In this document: positions 58,107 to 64,000 of the stretch, piece by piece
How the letters are laid out: each line of letters opens with the position of its first letter
Numbering within the stretch: position 1 is the first letter of the stretch
From: Pseudomonas defluvii
Lineage (GTDB): Bacteria; Pseudomonadota; Gammaproteobacteria; Pseudomonadales; Pseudomonadaceae
Direction of reading: 5' to 3'
DNA length: 64,000 nt
Assembly (NCBI RefSeq): GCF_001695625.1
Contig: NZ_MBPN01000007.1
Coordinates: 31,986-95,985, forward strand
Made by a program: the position numbers and the translations under genes
The notes under the pieces: generated by a model
Databases searched by the model: none
What the model saw: only the letters and a program-made list of their open reading frames with translations
Told to the model about the DNA's origin: nothing

Positions 58107-59462
58107 ATGAGCACCACCGTCTACCATGCCCTCGAGCAGATCGCGAATACCCCTGGCACCAACGACAAGCTGGCGCTACTGAAGACCCACGTCGACAGCG
58201 AAGCCTTCCAGCGCGTCCTGATCTACATGCTCAACCCATTCATCACTTTTGGCATCCGCCCGGCCCGGGCTAGCCAGTTCGGGGCCGAGGAGTTCAGCCA
58301 GGAAACCTGGTCGATGCTCGACCAATTGGCCGCCCGAGGCCTCACCGGACACCGCGCTGAGGAGGCGGTTACTCGGGCATTGACGTCCTTGAACCCAGAG
58401 TCCTCTGAATTGCTCTGGCGCATCCTTTCCAAGGACCCGCGCGCCGGCTTCAGCGAAACCAGCGTCAACAAAGTCTGTTCCGGGCTTATTCCTGAGTTCA
58501 GCTACATGCGCTGCAGCCTCCCTCACCACACCAATCTTTCGGAGTGGAACTGGGCTGCTGGTATCTACTCGCAGGTCAAAGCCGACGGCATGTTCGTCAA
58601 CGTGACGATCGAAGCCAATGAGGTCAGCCTCACCTCGCGCGCTGGCACCCTTCTCCCTGGAGCACCGTTCCAAGAACTGCTCGACGGGCTTCGTCAGCTT
58701 CCGACCGGGCAAGCGCATGGTGAGCTGCTCGTCGAATGCGACGGCAAGATTCTCCCCCGTGAGGTCGGCAACGGCATGCTGAACTCGGTAGTCCAGGGCG
58801 GCCAGTTCGACCTTGGCTGCCGGCCGATCATCAAATTGTGGGATCAGATCCCGCTGGCCTCGGTCAAGAAGGGTGGGCGCTGCGACACCCCATACAAGGA
58901 CCGCTTCGGTCAGCTGACCGATCTCGTAACGGCGCTCGCCCACTCGGCGATCTCGATGATCGAGACGCGCATCGTGTACTCCTTTAAGGAGGCCATTGAC
59001 CACTATGTGGAGCAGCTTGAACTCGGACTGGAAGGCACGATTATCAAGAAGCCCGAGGCTATCTGGTTTGACGGTACCAGCAAGGATCAGGTCAAGCTGA
59101 AGCTCGAAGCCCCCTGCGAGCTTGAAGTGGTTGATTTCCTTCCTGGTAAAGGAGCAAACGCAAAGACCTTCGGGTCACTGCTCTGCAAGAGCTCCTGTGG
59201 CCAGCTGGTTGTAGGAGTAAGCGGCTTCAAGAAGAAGAAACGAGAAGAGATCCATCTCAATCGGGATACGTGGCGCGGGATGATCATCACTGTACGATCC
59301 AACCAGATCATGCGTCCGAAGAAGCCAGGCAAACCATACAGCCTCTTCCTCCCCCGCTTCGTCGAAGAGCGCTTGGACAAGTCGGTTGCGGATGATCTGG
59401 TGCGGATCGAGGAGCAGTTCGAAAACGCTATCCGCATGGCTGCCTTGGGATTGGCTGCCTAA
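58107..59462 (+). CDS. ATP-dependent DNA ligase (T4-type)
   Basis: 451 aa; ATG 58107, with a GTG 3 nt upstream. Motif I KADG at 158-161 has the AMP-accepting Lys; EGTIIKK (motif IV) and KLKLEA (motif V) follow, then an OB-fold. It seals nicks using ATP, unlike the host NAD-dependent LigA. Phages and large plasmids carry such ligases for replication or repair. Confidence 0.85.
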   Translation: MSTTVYHALEQIANTPGTNDKLALLKTHVDSEAFQRVLIYMLNPFITFGIRPARASQFGAEEFSQETWSMLDQLAARGLTGHRAEEAVTRALTSLNPESSELLWRILSKDPRAGFSETSVNKVCSGLIPEFSYMRCSLPHHTNLSEWNWAAGIYSQVKADGMFVNVTIEANEVSLTSRAGTLLPGAPFQELLDGLRQLPTGQAHGELLVECDGKILPREVGNGMLNSVVQGGQFDLGCRPIIKLWDQIPLASVKKGGRCDTPYKDRFGQLTDLVTALAHSAISMIETRIVYSFKEAIDHYVEQLELGLEGTIIKKPEAIWFDGTSKDQVKLKLEAPCELEVVDFLPGKGANAKTFGSLLCKSSCGQLVVGVSGFKKKKREEIHLNRDTWRGMIITVRSNQIMRPKKPGKPYSLFLPRFVEERLDKSVADDLVRIEEQFENAIRMAALGLAA

Positions 59463-59477
59463 TCTCAGACACGAAAG

Positions 59478-59497
59478 GGGCCGCCTAATGGCGGCCC
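59478..59497. terminator. Terminator between convergent genes
   Basis: 8-bp stem GGGCCGCC / GGCGGCCC, loop TAAT, then GATCTTATT. Confidence 0.65.
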
Positions 59498-59512
59498 GAT
59501 CTTATTGGCCTC

Positions 59513-59911
59513 TTAAAACTCAAAGCATCCGCAGGGGCACGTCAGCCAGGTAAGTCCGTGCGAGCAAATGCCCTCCTCTCGATCCCCTGCCTGATCCTCA
59601 GCCTCTTCTTGAGGACTACGGTATCCGTACTTCTCCCGGGCATATTGAAAAGCTTCGATCGCCTCTTGGCTCGCGGTTTCTTCATCTCCAAACTCGCTGC
59701 GCATGGCAGCGCAAAAGCAGGTGAGCACCACCATTTCGTACGTCGGATATCGCTCTACCGCCTGGCGGTACAACTCGCCAACTCGGTTTTGAGTTCTGCT
59801 CGGCAACATCTGCACTACACAGTCATCAGCTCCTCGAACCCACGGCCGGATCTGCTGCTTGACGACATCGCTCCAATCTTGGGAGCTCACCCCCATGAAT
59901 TCGGTTTTCAT
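59513..59911 (-). CDS. Hypothetical protein with Cys-rich C-terminus, 132 aa
   Basis: ATG at 59911 with GGGAGAAA upstream; 59947 is unsupported. Helical body; the end (CSHGL...CPCGC) could bind a metal. No family recognised. Confidence 0.65.
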   Translation of the reverse strand: MKTEFMGVSSQDWSDVVKQQIRPWVRGADDCVVQMLPSRTQNRVGELYRQAVERYPTYEMVVLTCFCAAMRSEFGDEETASQEAIEAFQYAREKYGYRSPQEEAEDQAGDREEGICSHGLTWLTCPCGCFEF

Positions 59912-60108
59912 CGATTTCTCCCAGAATCTGGGCAACCGTAACAACACCGCTCCCGCGGCTCACGCCAAAGTAGGTTTGTGAAATTCGTTCGTGGCTGGTG
60001 TCACTAGCCATGGCGTGGAGAATTCACGGTGTGCGGTACGGCAAGCTCCCTACCATGCCCAAGGTTATGATCCGTCAATGTCAACACAACGCCTGGAGTA
60101 GCAGGGAA

Positions 60109-60750
60109 ATGCCTTTGAATCACACCGAGCTTGAAGATCGTTGGCATCGGCTCTGGCGCGCGCTTGGCGCAGCACCTGCTGCAGGTGCCTTCGACTACCT
60201 CTGTATGCAATACAGCGAGCCCGGACGGCACTACCACACCCTTGAACACATAGCCGCGTGCCTTGAACACTTCGACTCTTGGCGTCATCTGGCCGACAAA
60301 CCTCACCTGGTTGAACTGGCGCTGTGGCTTCACGACGTGATCTACGACACTCACCGAGTGGACAATGAAGCTTGCAGCGCTCAGTACGCCATCACCCTGC
60401 TCACAGCTGCCGGCGTTCCCGAGTACATCCCAGCTGTGGAAGCGATGATCATGGCGACCAACCACCAGACGGGCTCCCAGGCCGATGATTGCGGCCTGGT
60501 GCTCGACATTGATTTGGCGGTTCTGGCACAGCCACCACAGGCGTACAAATCCTACCAACAGGCAGTTCAACAGGAATTTGCCTGGGTACCGGATGACCTT
60601 TTCCGTGCCGGACGTGCAGACGTCCTACGGGGACTGCTGAGCTGTCACCCGCTGTACGGCCACCCTGAAATCTCGGCCGCATGGGAAGCGATTGCAAGGT
60701 CGAACATCGAATCTGAACTGTTGGAGCTGGAAGGCCCGCAGTCCAACTAG
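60109..60750 (+). CDS. HD-domain phosphohydrolase (COG4339-like)
   Basis: 213 aa. HYHTLEH (41-47), LHD (74-76), DNE (85-87), TNH (117-119) and DIDLAVL (133-139) make the metal-binding HD pattern of this family of predicted phosphohydrolases. Substrate unknown; nucleotides are likely. AGGGAA precedes ATG 60109 and a TATGAT -10-like box is near 60065. Confidence 0.8.
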   Translation: MPLNHTELEDRWHRLWRALGAAPAAGAFDYLCMQYSEPGRHYHTLEHIAACLEHFDSWRHLADKPHLVELALWLHDVIYDTHRVDNEACSAQYAITLLTAAGVPEYIPAVEAMIMATNHQTGSQADDCGLVLDIDLAVLAQPPQAYKSYQQAVQQEFAWVPDDLFRAGRADVLRGLLSCHPLYGHPEISAAWEAIARSNIESELLELEGPQSN

Positions 60751-60769
60751 CTCATTCAAGAGGTGAACT

Positions 60770-60961
60770 ATGTGCAAGCTGAACGCCCAGGACCGGGCGA
60801 CCCTAGAGAAAGCCAAGGCCCAGGCTGCAGAGCTGGTTGAGGCCCTGACCAAGCTCGGCTCAGCGAAGAACGGACTGCTCGGCCTCGAGGGCCTGGATCT
60901 CCAGCAGCAAGCAATTTCCATTGAAAAGCGACTGGGCGCGATCCAGTCCGTAACGGAGTAA
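60770..60961 (+). CDS. Small coiled-coil protein, 63 aa
   Basis: AGAGGTG ribosome site. Lys/Ala/Leu heptads suggest a coiled coil. No family recognised. Confidence 0.6.
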   Translation: MCKLNAQDRATLEKAKAQAAELVEALTKLGSAKNGLLGLEGLDLQQQAISIEKRLGAIQSVTE

Positions 60962-60966
60962 CCACA

Positions 60967-61317
60967 ATGCCGACCAAAACGACTGGCTCGGAACTCAAGG
61001 CCTTCTACAACGACGACGGGTTCTGGAAGCCGAATGGTGAAGATGATGTCTGGCATGAAGAGCTTGAGCTTGAAGTTAACGGCCAGGTCATGGATGACTC
61101 CTTCTCCATCGGCGAAGACCTCAAGCCAGAGGACCAGGTTCGAATCATGGGTGGGTGGGTGCAGTCCAATGACGGCTCTGTCGATGTTTCCTTCGAAACC
61201 TACTTCAAGCGCTGGAAGAAGAAACAAGACACGGCTTTCCTGTCGGTCCAGGCACCGAAGGACAAGCTGGATGCGATCAAGGAGGCGATCATCGCCGCCG
61301 GCGGAAAAGTAGCATGA
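60967..61317 (+). CDS. Hypothetical protein, 116 aa
   Basis: GGAG in the previous gene's end. Acidic, Trp-rich, beta-like protein. Stop overlaps the next start. No family recognised. Confidence 0.65.
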   Translation: MPTKTTGSELKAFYNDDGFWKPNGEDDVWHEELELEVNGQVMDDSFSIGEDLKPEDQVRIMGGWVQSNDGSVDVSFETYFKRWKKKQDTAFLSVQAPKDKLDAIKEAIIAAGGKVA

Positions 61318-61517
61318 GCCTCTCAATAGAGGGGTTCGCCAAGGTCCAGCAGTGGCTTCTGGATGAGGGATTCTGCAGGGATGAGGTGGCCACCGCTGAG
61401 CAGGTCCAGGCAGTAGCCCAGAAACTTGAGGGTGAAGGGAACCGTCTCATCAGCCTTGCAGATGACATCCGTATCCAGTTGTCCGCGGCAAGCCCAGCGG
61501 ACAAAACGGCATTGTGA
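61314..61517 (+). CDS. Hypothetical protein, 67 aa
   Basis: Overlaps the previous stop (ATGA). Short helical protein. No family recognised. Confidence 0.55.
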   Translation: MSLSIEGFAKVQQWLLDEGFCRDEVATAEQVQAVAQKLEGEGNRLISLADDIRIQLSAASPADKTAL

Positions 61518-61524
61518 GGTGAGC

Positions 61525-61758
61525 ATGTCCTGGGCAGATCGAGCGGCACCGATAGTCGCAGAAGTCATCAACCGCGTTGGCCGGAAAGACATGACTGCAT
61601 TGCGCAAGGCTATCACCGAGGCATACCCCTGGGGAAACCGCGCAAACAGGCCTTACAAAGCATGGCTCTCTGAGGTCAAGCGCCAGCTCGGGCACCCGCT
61701 TAACACCCCCAAGACTGACCTCAACACCCGGCAAATCGATTTCTTGCAGGATCAGTGA
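61525..61758 (+). CDS. Hypothetical basic protein, 77 aa
   Basis: GAGGTGAG decides ATG 61525. Arg/Lys-rich, with YPWGNRANRPYKAWLSEVKRQ, a pattern seen in small plasmid proteins; possible nucleic-acid binder. Confidence 0.6.
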   Translation: MSWADRAAPIVAEVINRVGRKDMTALRKAITEAYPWGNRANRPYKAWLSEVKRQLGHPLNTPKTDLNTRQIDFLQDQ

Positions 61759-61780
61759 TCAATCTCTCTCGCGCCGGTTC

Positions 61781-61806
61781 TGGCACACCGTCAGCCCCCT
61801 GAAGAT
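61781..61806 (+). promoter_or_regulatory. TTCTGGCAC-type promoter motif (gene 61837)
   Basis: TGGCAC 61781-61786 and GAAGAT 61801-61806, 31 nt before ATG 61837. TTCCTCAGT (61807-61815) pairs with ACTGAGGAA (61823-61831), which holds the ribosome site. Confidence 0.65.
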
Positions 61807-61836
61807 TTCCTCAGTCCACTCAACTGAGGAAGTCAC

Positions 61837-62433
61837 ATGAACAACACACCCGTCAGCGCCGGCCTCGGCTTTATGCGTGCTGCTTTCAACGGTATAGGCA
61901 AATCGGTCGGAGATCGGGAGCGCTCCAAACTTCTCCATGAAGCGATGGAAATCGCGATCAAGGGCAAGATGGCCTTTGATCTGGATGACGTTGAGCCGAT
62001 GAATCGTCTGCAGATGACCACTTCGGTCGGCGTTTTCCGCCCCTTCTCGGACCACAACTACTTCACCGCATGCCTGGCAGGGGGAACGTTTTGCCGGCTG
62101 TGGGAAAAGGCCTTCGACTTCAAACCCTTCAAAGCCCCGCTGGTTGCGATATCGACCTCCGAAGTCCTGAAAGATAATCGGGTTGCACCGGGTGTCGCAC
62201 TGCTGGTGCCCGGCGATGACACCGACCTGATGATGCCTCGATTCCAGGACCTGCAGGTGTGGTGGTGCACCAGTCTCAGTACCAGTAAAGACACGATTAC
62301 CCTCAGTCGTTATCGCCTGACAGAGGATCGTCGTTACCCTTTCTCCCGTGAGGGGCATCCGGCAAACCTCAAGCGCCTGACCCGGGCAACCTGGAAGGAC
62401 TTCATCTGCGGCGCAAATGGTGCTGAGCAATGA
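61837..62433 (+). CDS. Hypothetical protein, 198 aa
   Basis: GAGGAA upstream in the leader hairpin. Soluble alpha/beta protein with three Trp and three Cys. Overlaps the next start by 4 nt. No family recognised. Confidence 0.65.
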   Translation: MNNTPVSAGLGFMRAAFNGIGKSVGDRERSKLLHEAMEIAIKGKMAFDLDDVEPMNRLQMTTSVGVFRPFSDHNYFTACLAGGTFCRLWEKAFDFKPFKAPLVAISTSEVLKDNRVAPGVALLVPGDDTDLMMPRFQDLQVWWCTSLSTSKDTITLSRYRLTEDRRYPFSREGHPANLKRLTRATWKDFICGANGAEQ

Positions 62434-62669
62434 TCCCGCTCTACCCAGCGCTCGACCTCCCCGCTCTTGATGTAGCTCGTTTGCGCCGGGGGCTAGCCGT
62501 GCAAACCCGGATTTTCTTCGCCGACAGCATTCCTGGGAACAAGGCAAAGGTCATTCGCTTTTGGGATACCCCAAAGGGCGTCTTTGTCCGCTGTAACTAC
62601 GGCAAGAACCAGGGTGGGCAGTCGTTGCTCAAGACCATGCCAGCCAACGTGCTGGCCCTGGCCGATTAG
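62430..62669 (+). CDS. Hypothetical protein, 79 aa
   Basis: ATGA overlap. Small beta-rich protein. No family recognised. Confidence 0.55.
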   Translation: MIPLYPALDLPALDVARLRRGLAVQTRIFFADSIPGNKAKVIRFWDTPKGVFVRCNYGKNQGGQSLLKTMPANVLALAD

Positions 62670-62680
62670 CTCACGGCTTC

Positions 62681-62706
62681 CGGCACGCGCTCGGTCTCCC
62701 GAGCAT
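62681..62706 (+). promoter_or_regulatory. Promoter-like motif variant (gene 62735)
   Basis: TTCCGGCAC (CGGCAC 62681-62686) and GAGCAT 62701-62706, 29 nt before ATG 62735. Confidence 0.5.
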
Positions 62707-62734
62707 AGACCTGATCAAATACGAGTACGTTCGA

Positions 62735-63025
62735 ATGATTTCTACGATTCCGCCCAAATCCCAGCTCGAAGAGCTGATCGGCGATTCCCAGAACCTCACT
62801 GTTGGCCGGCGTGAATTTGCTGTTTCAAACATCCGCCGCGAGGGCGATCTTGGTCTGTTTGCCACGTTCAAAACCAAACGCGCGGAGTTCATTGCGATGA
62901 ACATTCCCGCCCGTGTCATCGGGCGTCCCAACGCCGAAGCCTGGAGTGTGCTGTCCCTTCGTAACCGAGGGAGCAAGATTGTTGACTTCGCGATCGATCA
63001 GGGCCGCGTCCTGGTACTGGTGTGA
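62735..63025 (+). CDS. Hypothetical protein, 96 aa
   Basis: Weak ribosome site. Beta-rich, basic. No family recognised; placed by the promoter motif and by codon use. Confidence 0.55.
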   Translation: MISTIPPKSQLEELIGDSQNLTVGRREFAVSNIRREGDLGLFATFKTKRAEFIAMNIPARVIGRPNAEAWSVLSLRNRGSKIVDFAIDQGRVLVLV

Positions 63026-63040
63026 CAAGAGGAAATGCTC

Positions 63041-63442
63041 ATGCTGACCATCTTCATGGCGTCTGCATCGCTGGCTTGTTGGGTATGCACCGAACGAACG
63101 GCTCAGCGAGGATTCGGATTCACCCCTGCGAAAGGTCTGGCAAAGCTGATCGACAACGTGCCTCATCTACTTGCGTTCGTCGCCTCGGCCGGCCTGGCAG
63201 CTCAAAGCCCCATCCTCGGTGTTGTGTTGTTGGCCATGCACAACGTGGTTTTGCTACTGCTGGCTCTGATGGTGAGAGCCGACACCTTGGATGCTCGATC
63301 CCCACGGCTTCGAAAGCGCAGTGATGCGTTGGCAACAATGGACGGCCGCCGTATCTGGAGGCTTACCTCCATGTACACCACGATCCTCATGATTGTTCTT
63401 GGAGTGCCGGCGTTCTCGCTGCTGCTGCACCTGCTGAACTGA
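63041..63442 (+). CDS. Three-TM membrane protein, 133 aa
   Basis: GAGGAA favours ATG 63041 over 63035. Hydrophobic segments at about 2-16, 37-75 (probably two spans) and 110-131. No family recognised. Confidence 0.6.
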   Translation: MLTIFMASASLACWVCTERTAQRGFGFTPAKGLAKLIDNVPHLLAFVASAGLAAQSPILGVVLLAMHNVVLLLLALMVRADTLDARSPRLRKRSDALATMDGRRIWRLTSMYTTILMIVLGVPAFSLLLHLLN

Positions 63443-63484
63443 GCCGACGATGGCCCACGAAATATAGGCCACCCACTTGGCTGG

Positions 63485-63510
63485 TGACACACACCGTCCA
63501 GCCTCACCAT
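63485..63510 (+). promoter_or_regulatory. Promoter-like motif variant (gene 63537)
   Basis: TGACAC 63485-63490 and CACCAT 63505-63510, 27 nt before ATG 63537. Confidence 0.5.
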
Positions 63511-63536
63511 GGGACATCGATTGAAGGAGTCACCTC

Positions 63537-63944
63537 ATGAGTACCAAGATCAATCACGGCCGGATCAAACGCCGCGCAACCCTGGAGCAGGCACTTGCCG
63601 AGCTTGTACGGATACGCCCTGCTTTCATCCAGGAAGCTCGCAAGGCGGTGGCTACCGTCATTGCTCGAAAGCTCGCCTTCGGCCGGGACCTGGCGGAGAA
63701 CTACTGCCTTGTCGATGAGGACCGCAATCGCTGGTCCCGAAACCATGTGTTAGGCCAGATCGAGGACGCCTACCGTAATCAGGACAATACGATCAAAACC
63801 ATGAATTGGGACTTCATAGGTTCGGTATCAGTTTTGCCGTTCCGCGGTGATGTTCTGATGCTGACGTATTGGCGCAACCATGCGCCGTTCGCTCGCCTGA
63901 TTGAAGACGCGGGATTCACTGACTATAGTGGATCCACCTTTTGA
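63537..63944 (+). CDS. Hypothetical protein, 135 aa
   Basis: AAGGAG ribosome site. Basic N-terminal helices, then an alpha/beta end with several aromatic residues. No family recognised. Confidence 0.65.
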   Translation: MSTKINHGRIKRRATLEQALAELVRIRPAFIQEARKAVATVIARKLAFGRDLAENYCLVDEDRNRWSRNHVLGQIEDAYRNQDNTIKTMNWDFIGSVSVLPFRGDVLMLTYWRNHAPFARLIEDAGFTDYSGSTF

Positions 63945-63968
63945 GACAGTGACTACGGGGTAGTTTAA

Positions 63969-63994
63969 GCTGTCGTCCTCGAAAGGATGACAGC
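63969..63994 (+). promoter_or_regulatory. Hairpin and promoter-like pair before a gene cut by the window end
   Basis: TTGAGA (63941-63946) and TTTAAG (63964-63969), 17 nt apart, resemble a sigma70 promoter. GCTGTCGTCCT (63969-63979) pairs with AGGATGACAGC (63984-63994; one G-U), covering the ribosome site of an ATG at 63997, where a new gene probably starts. Confidence 0.45.
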
Positions 63995-64000
63995 AAATGG

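Noticed and set aside
58176..59003. 275-aa minus-strand frame
   Set aside because: Antisense to the DNA ligase, whose motifs are clear.
60528..60533. TTCTGGCAC inside the HD-domain gene
   Set aside because: Coding sequence, with no matching second box and no start codon downstream at the usual distance.
2359..63510. Sigma54 (-24/-12) reading of the TGGCAC motif
   Set aside because: TGGCAC matches the -24 box, but the TTGC/GC -12 element is not conserved at the right distance, whereas nGAnnAT is.
1..64000. tRNA or rRNA genes, CRISPR arrays, insertion sequences
   Set aside because: No cloverleaf-like segments, spaced direct repeats, transposase frames or terminal repeats were seen by eye; a dedicated search would be needed to exclude them.

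Overview
The window looks like a piece of a large accessory replicon, most likely a Pseudomonas megaplasmid (inference; a large phage-plasmid is the main alternative). The reasons are: about 108 mostly short, tightly packed genes, nearly all on the + strand; very few metabolic or housekeeping genes; many phage/plasmid-type families (NinX/DUF2591, DUF4313, Lar-like zinc ribbon, T4-type DNA ligase, NdpA/YejK, RMF/CrpP-like, YkgJ-like, DUF6283); and GC-rich codon use of Pseudomonas type. I see no replication, partition, conjugation or virion structural genes, no IS element, no tRNA or rRNA, and no CRISPR array.

Layout. 0.2-7.5 kb: small membrane and unknown proteins, an NPPF adenine-type DNA methyltransferase with a C-terminal winged-helix-like tail (2420), a Cys-rich protein and a head-GIN adhesin-like protein. 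7.6-12.6 kb: one long operon of overlapping phage-like genes. 12.6-18 kb: a dense run of very small genes, several below 60 aa, interrupted by three related long hairpins. 18-24.6 kb: an XPF/ERCC4-type nuclease on the minus strand, then small genes with internal duplications and an L7/L12-like mini-domain. 24.6-31.5 kb: a Fic protein (minus), phage-like proteins, and an SF2 helicase with six helicase-associated repeats. 32-39 kb: small proteins including DUF4313, YkgJ, a possible ArdB/KlcA-like antirestriction protein and NinX/DUF2591. 39.4-48 kb: a DndC-like PAPS-reductase family protein, an Arc-type regulator, a Bax-inhibitor-1 family protein and an FtsH-like protease. 48-56 kb: an HNH protein (minus), an ADP-ribosyltransferase-like protein divergent from an acidic protein, NdpA/YejK, a Cys-His-Asp transglutaminase-like protein and DUF6283. 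57-64 kb: a second NPPF methyltransferase ending in a sliding-clamp motif, an ATP-dependent DNA ligase, an HD hydrolase and more unknown small genes.

The most striking feature is regulatory. I count 33 copies of a bipartite intergenic motif, (TTC)TGGCAC-N13-nGAnnAT, nearly always 24-60 nt upstream of a start codon and always in the direction of that gene, including two minus-strand genes. It divides the window into transcription units. TTCTGG and GAnnAT lie 17 nt apart, the geometry of a sigma70-family -35/-10 pair, but the first box is not a standard -35. At many copies the bases just after the second box are complementary to the Shine-Dalgarno region, with a different sequence each time, so the transcripts may begin with a hairpin covering the ribosome site. 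I propose this as a replicon-specific promoter and leader system. It is inferred from sequence only.

A second theme is DNA metabolism: two methyltransferases, an XPF-like nuclease, a DndC-like protein, a ligase and a helicase. Three of these end in or near a QxxLF peptide of the beta-clamp-binding type.
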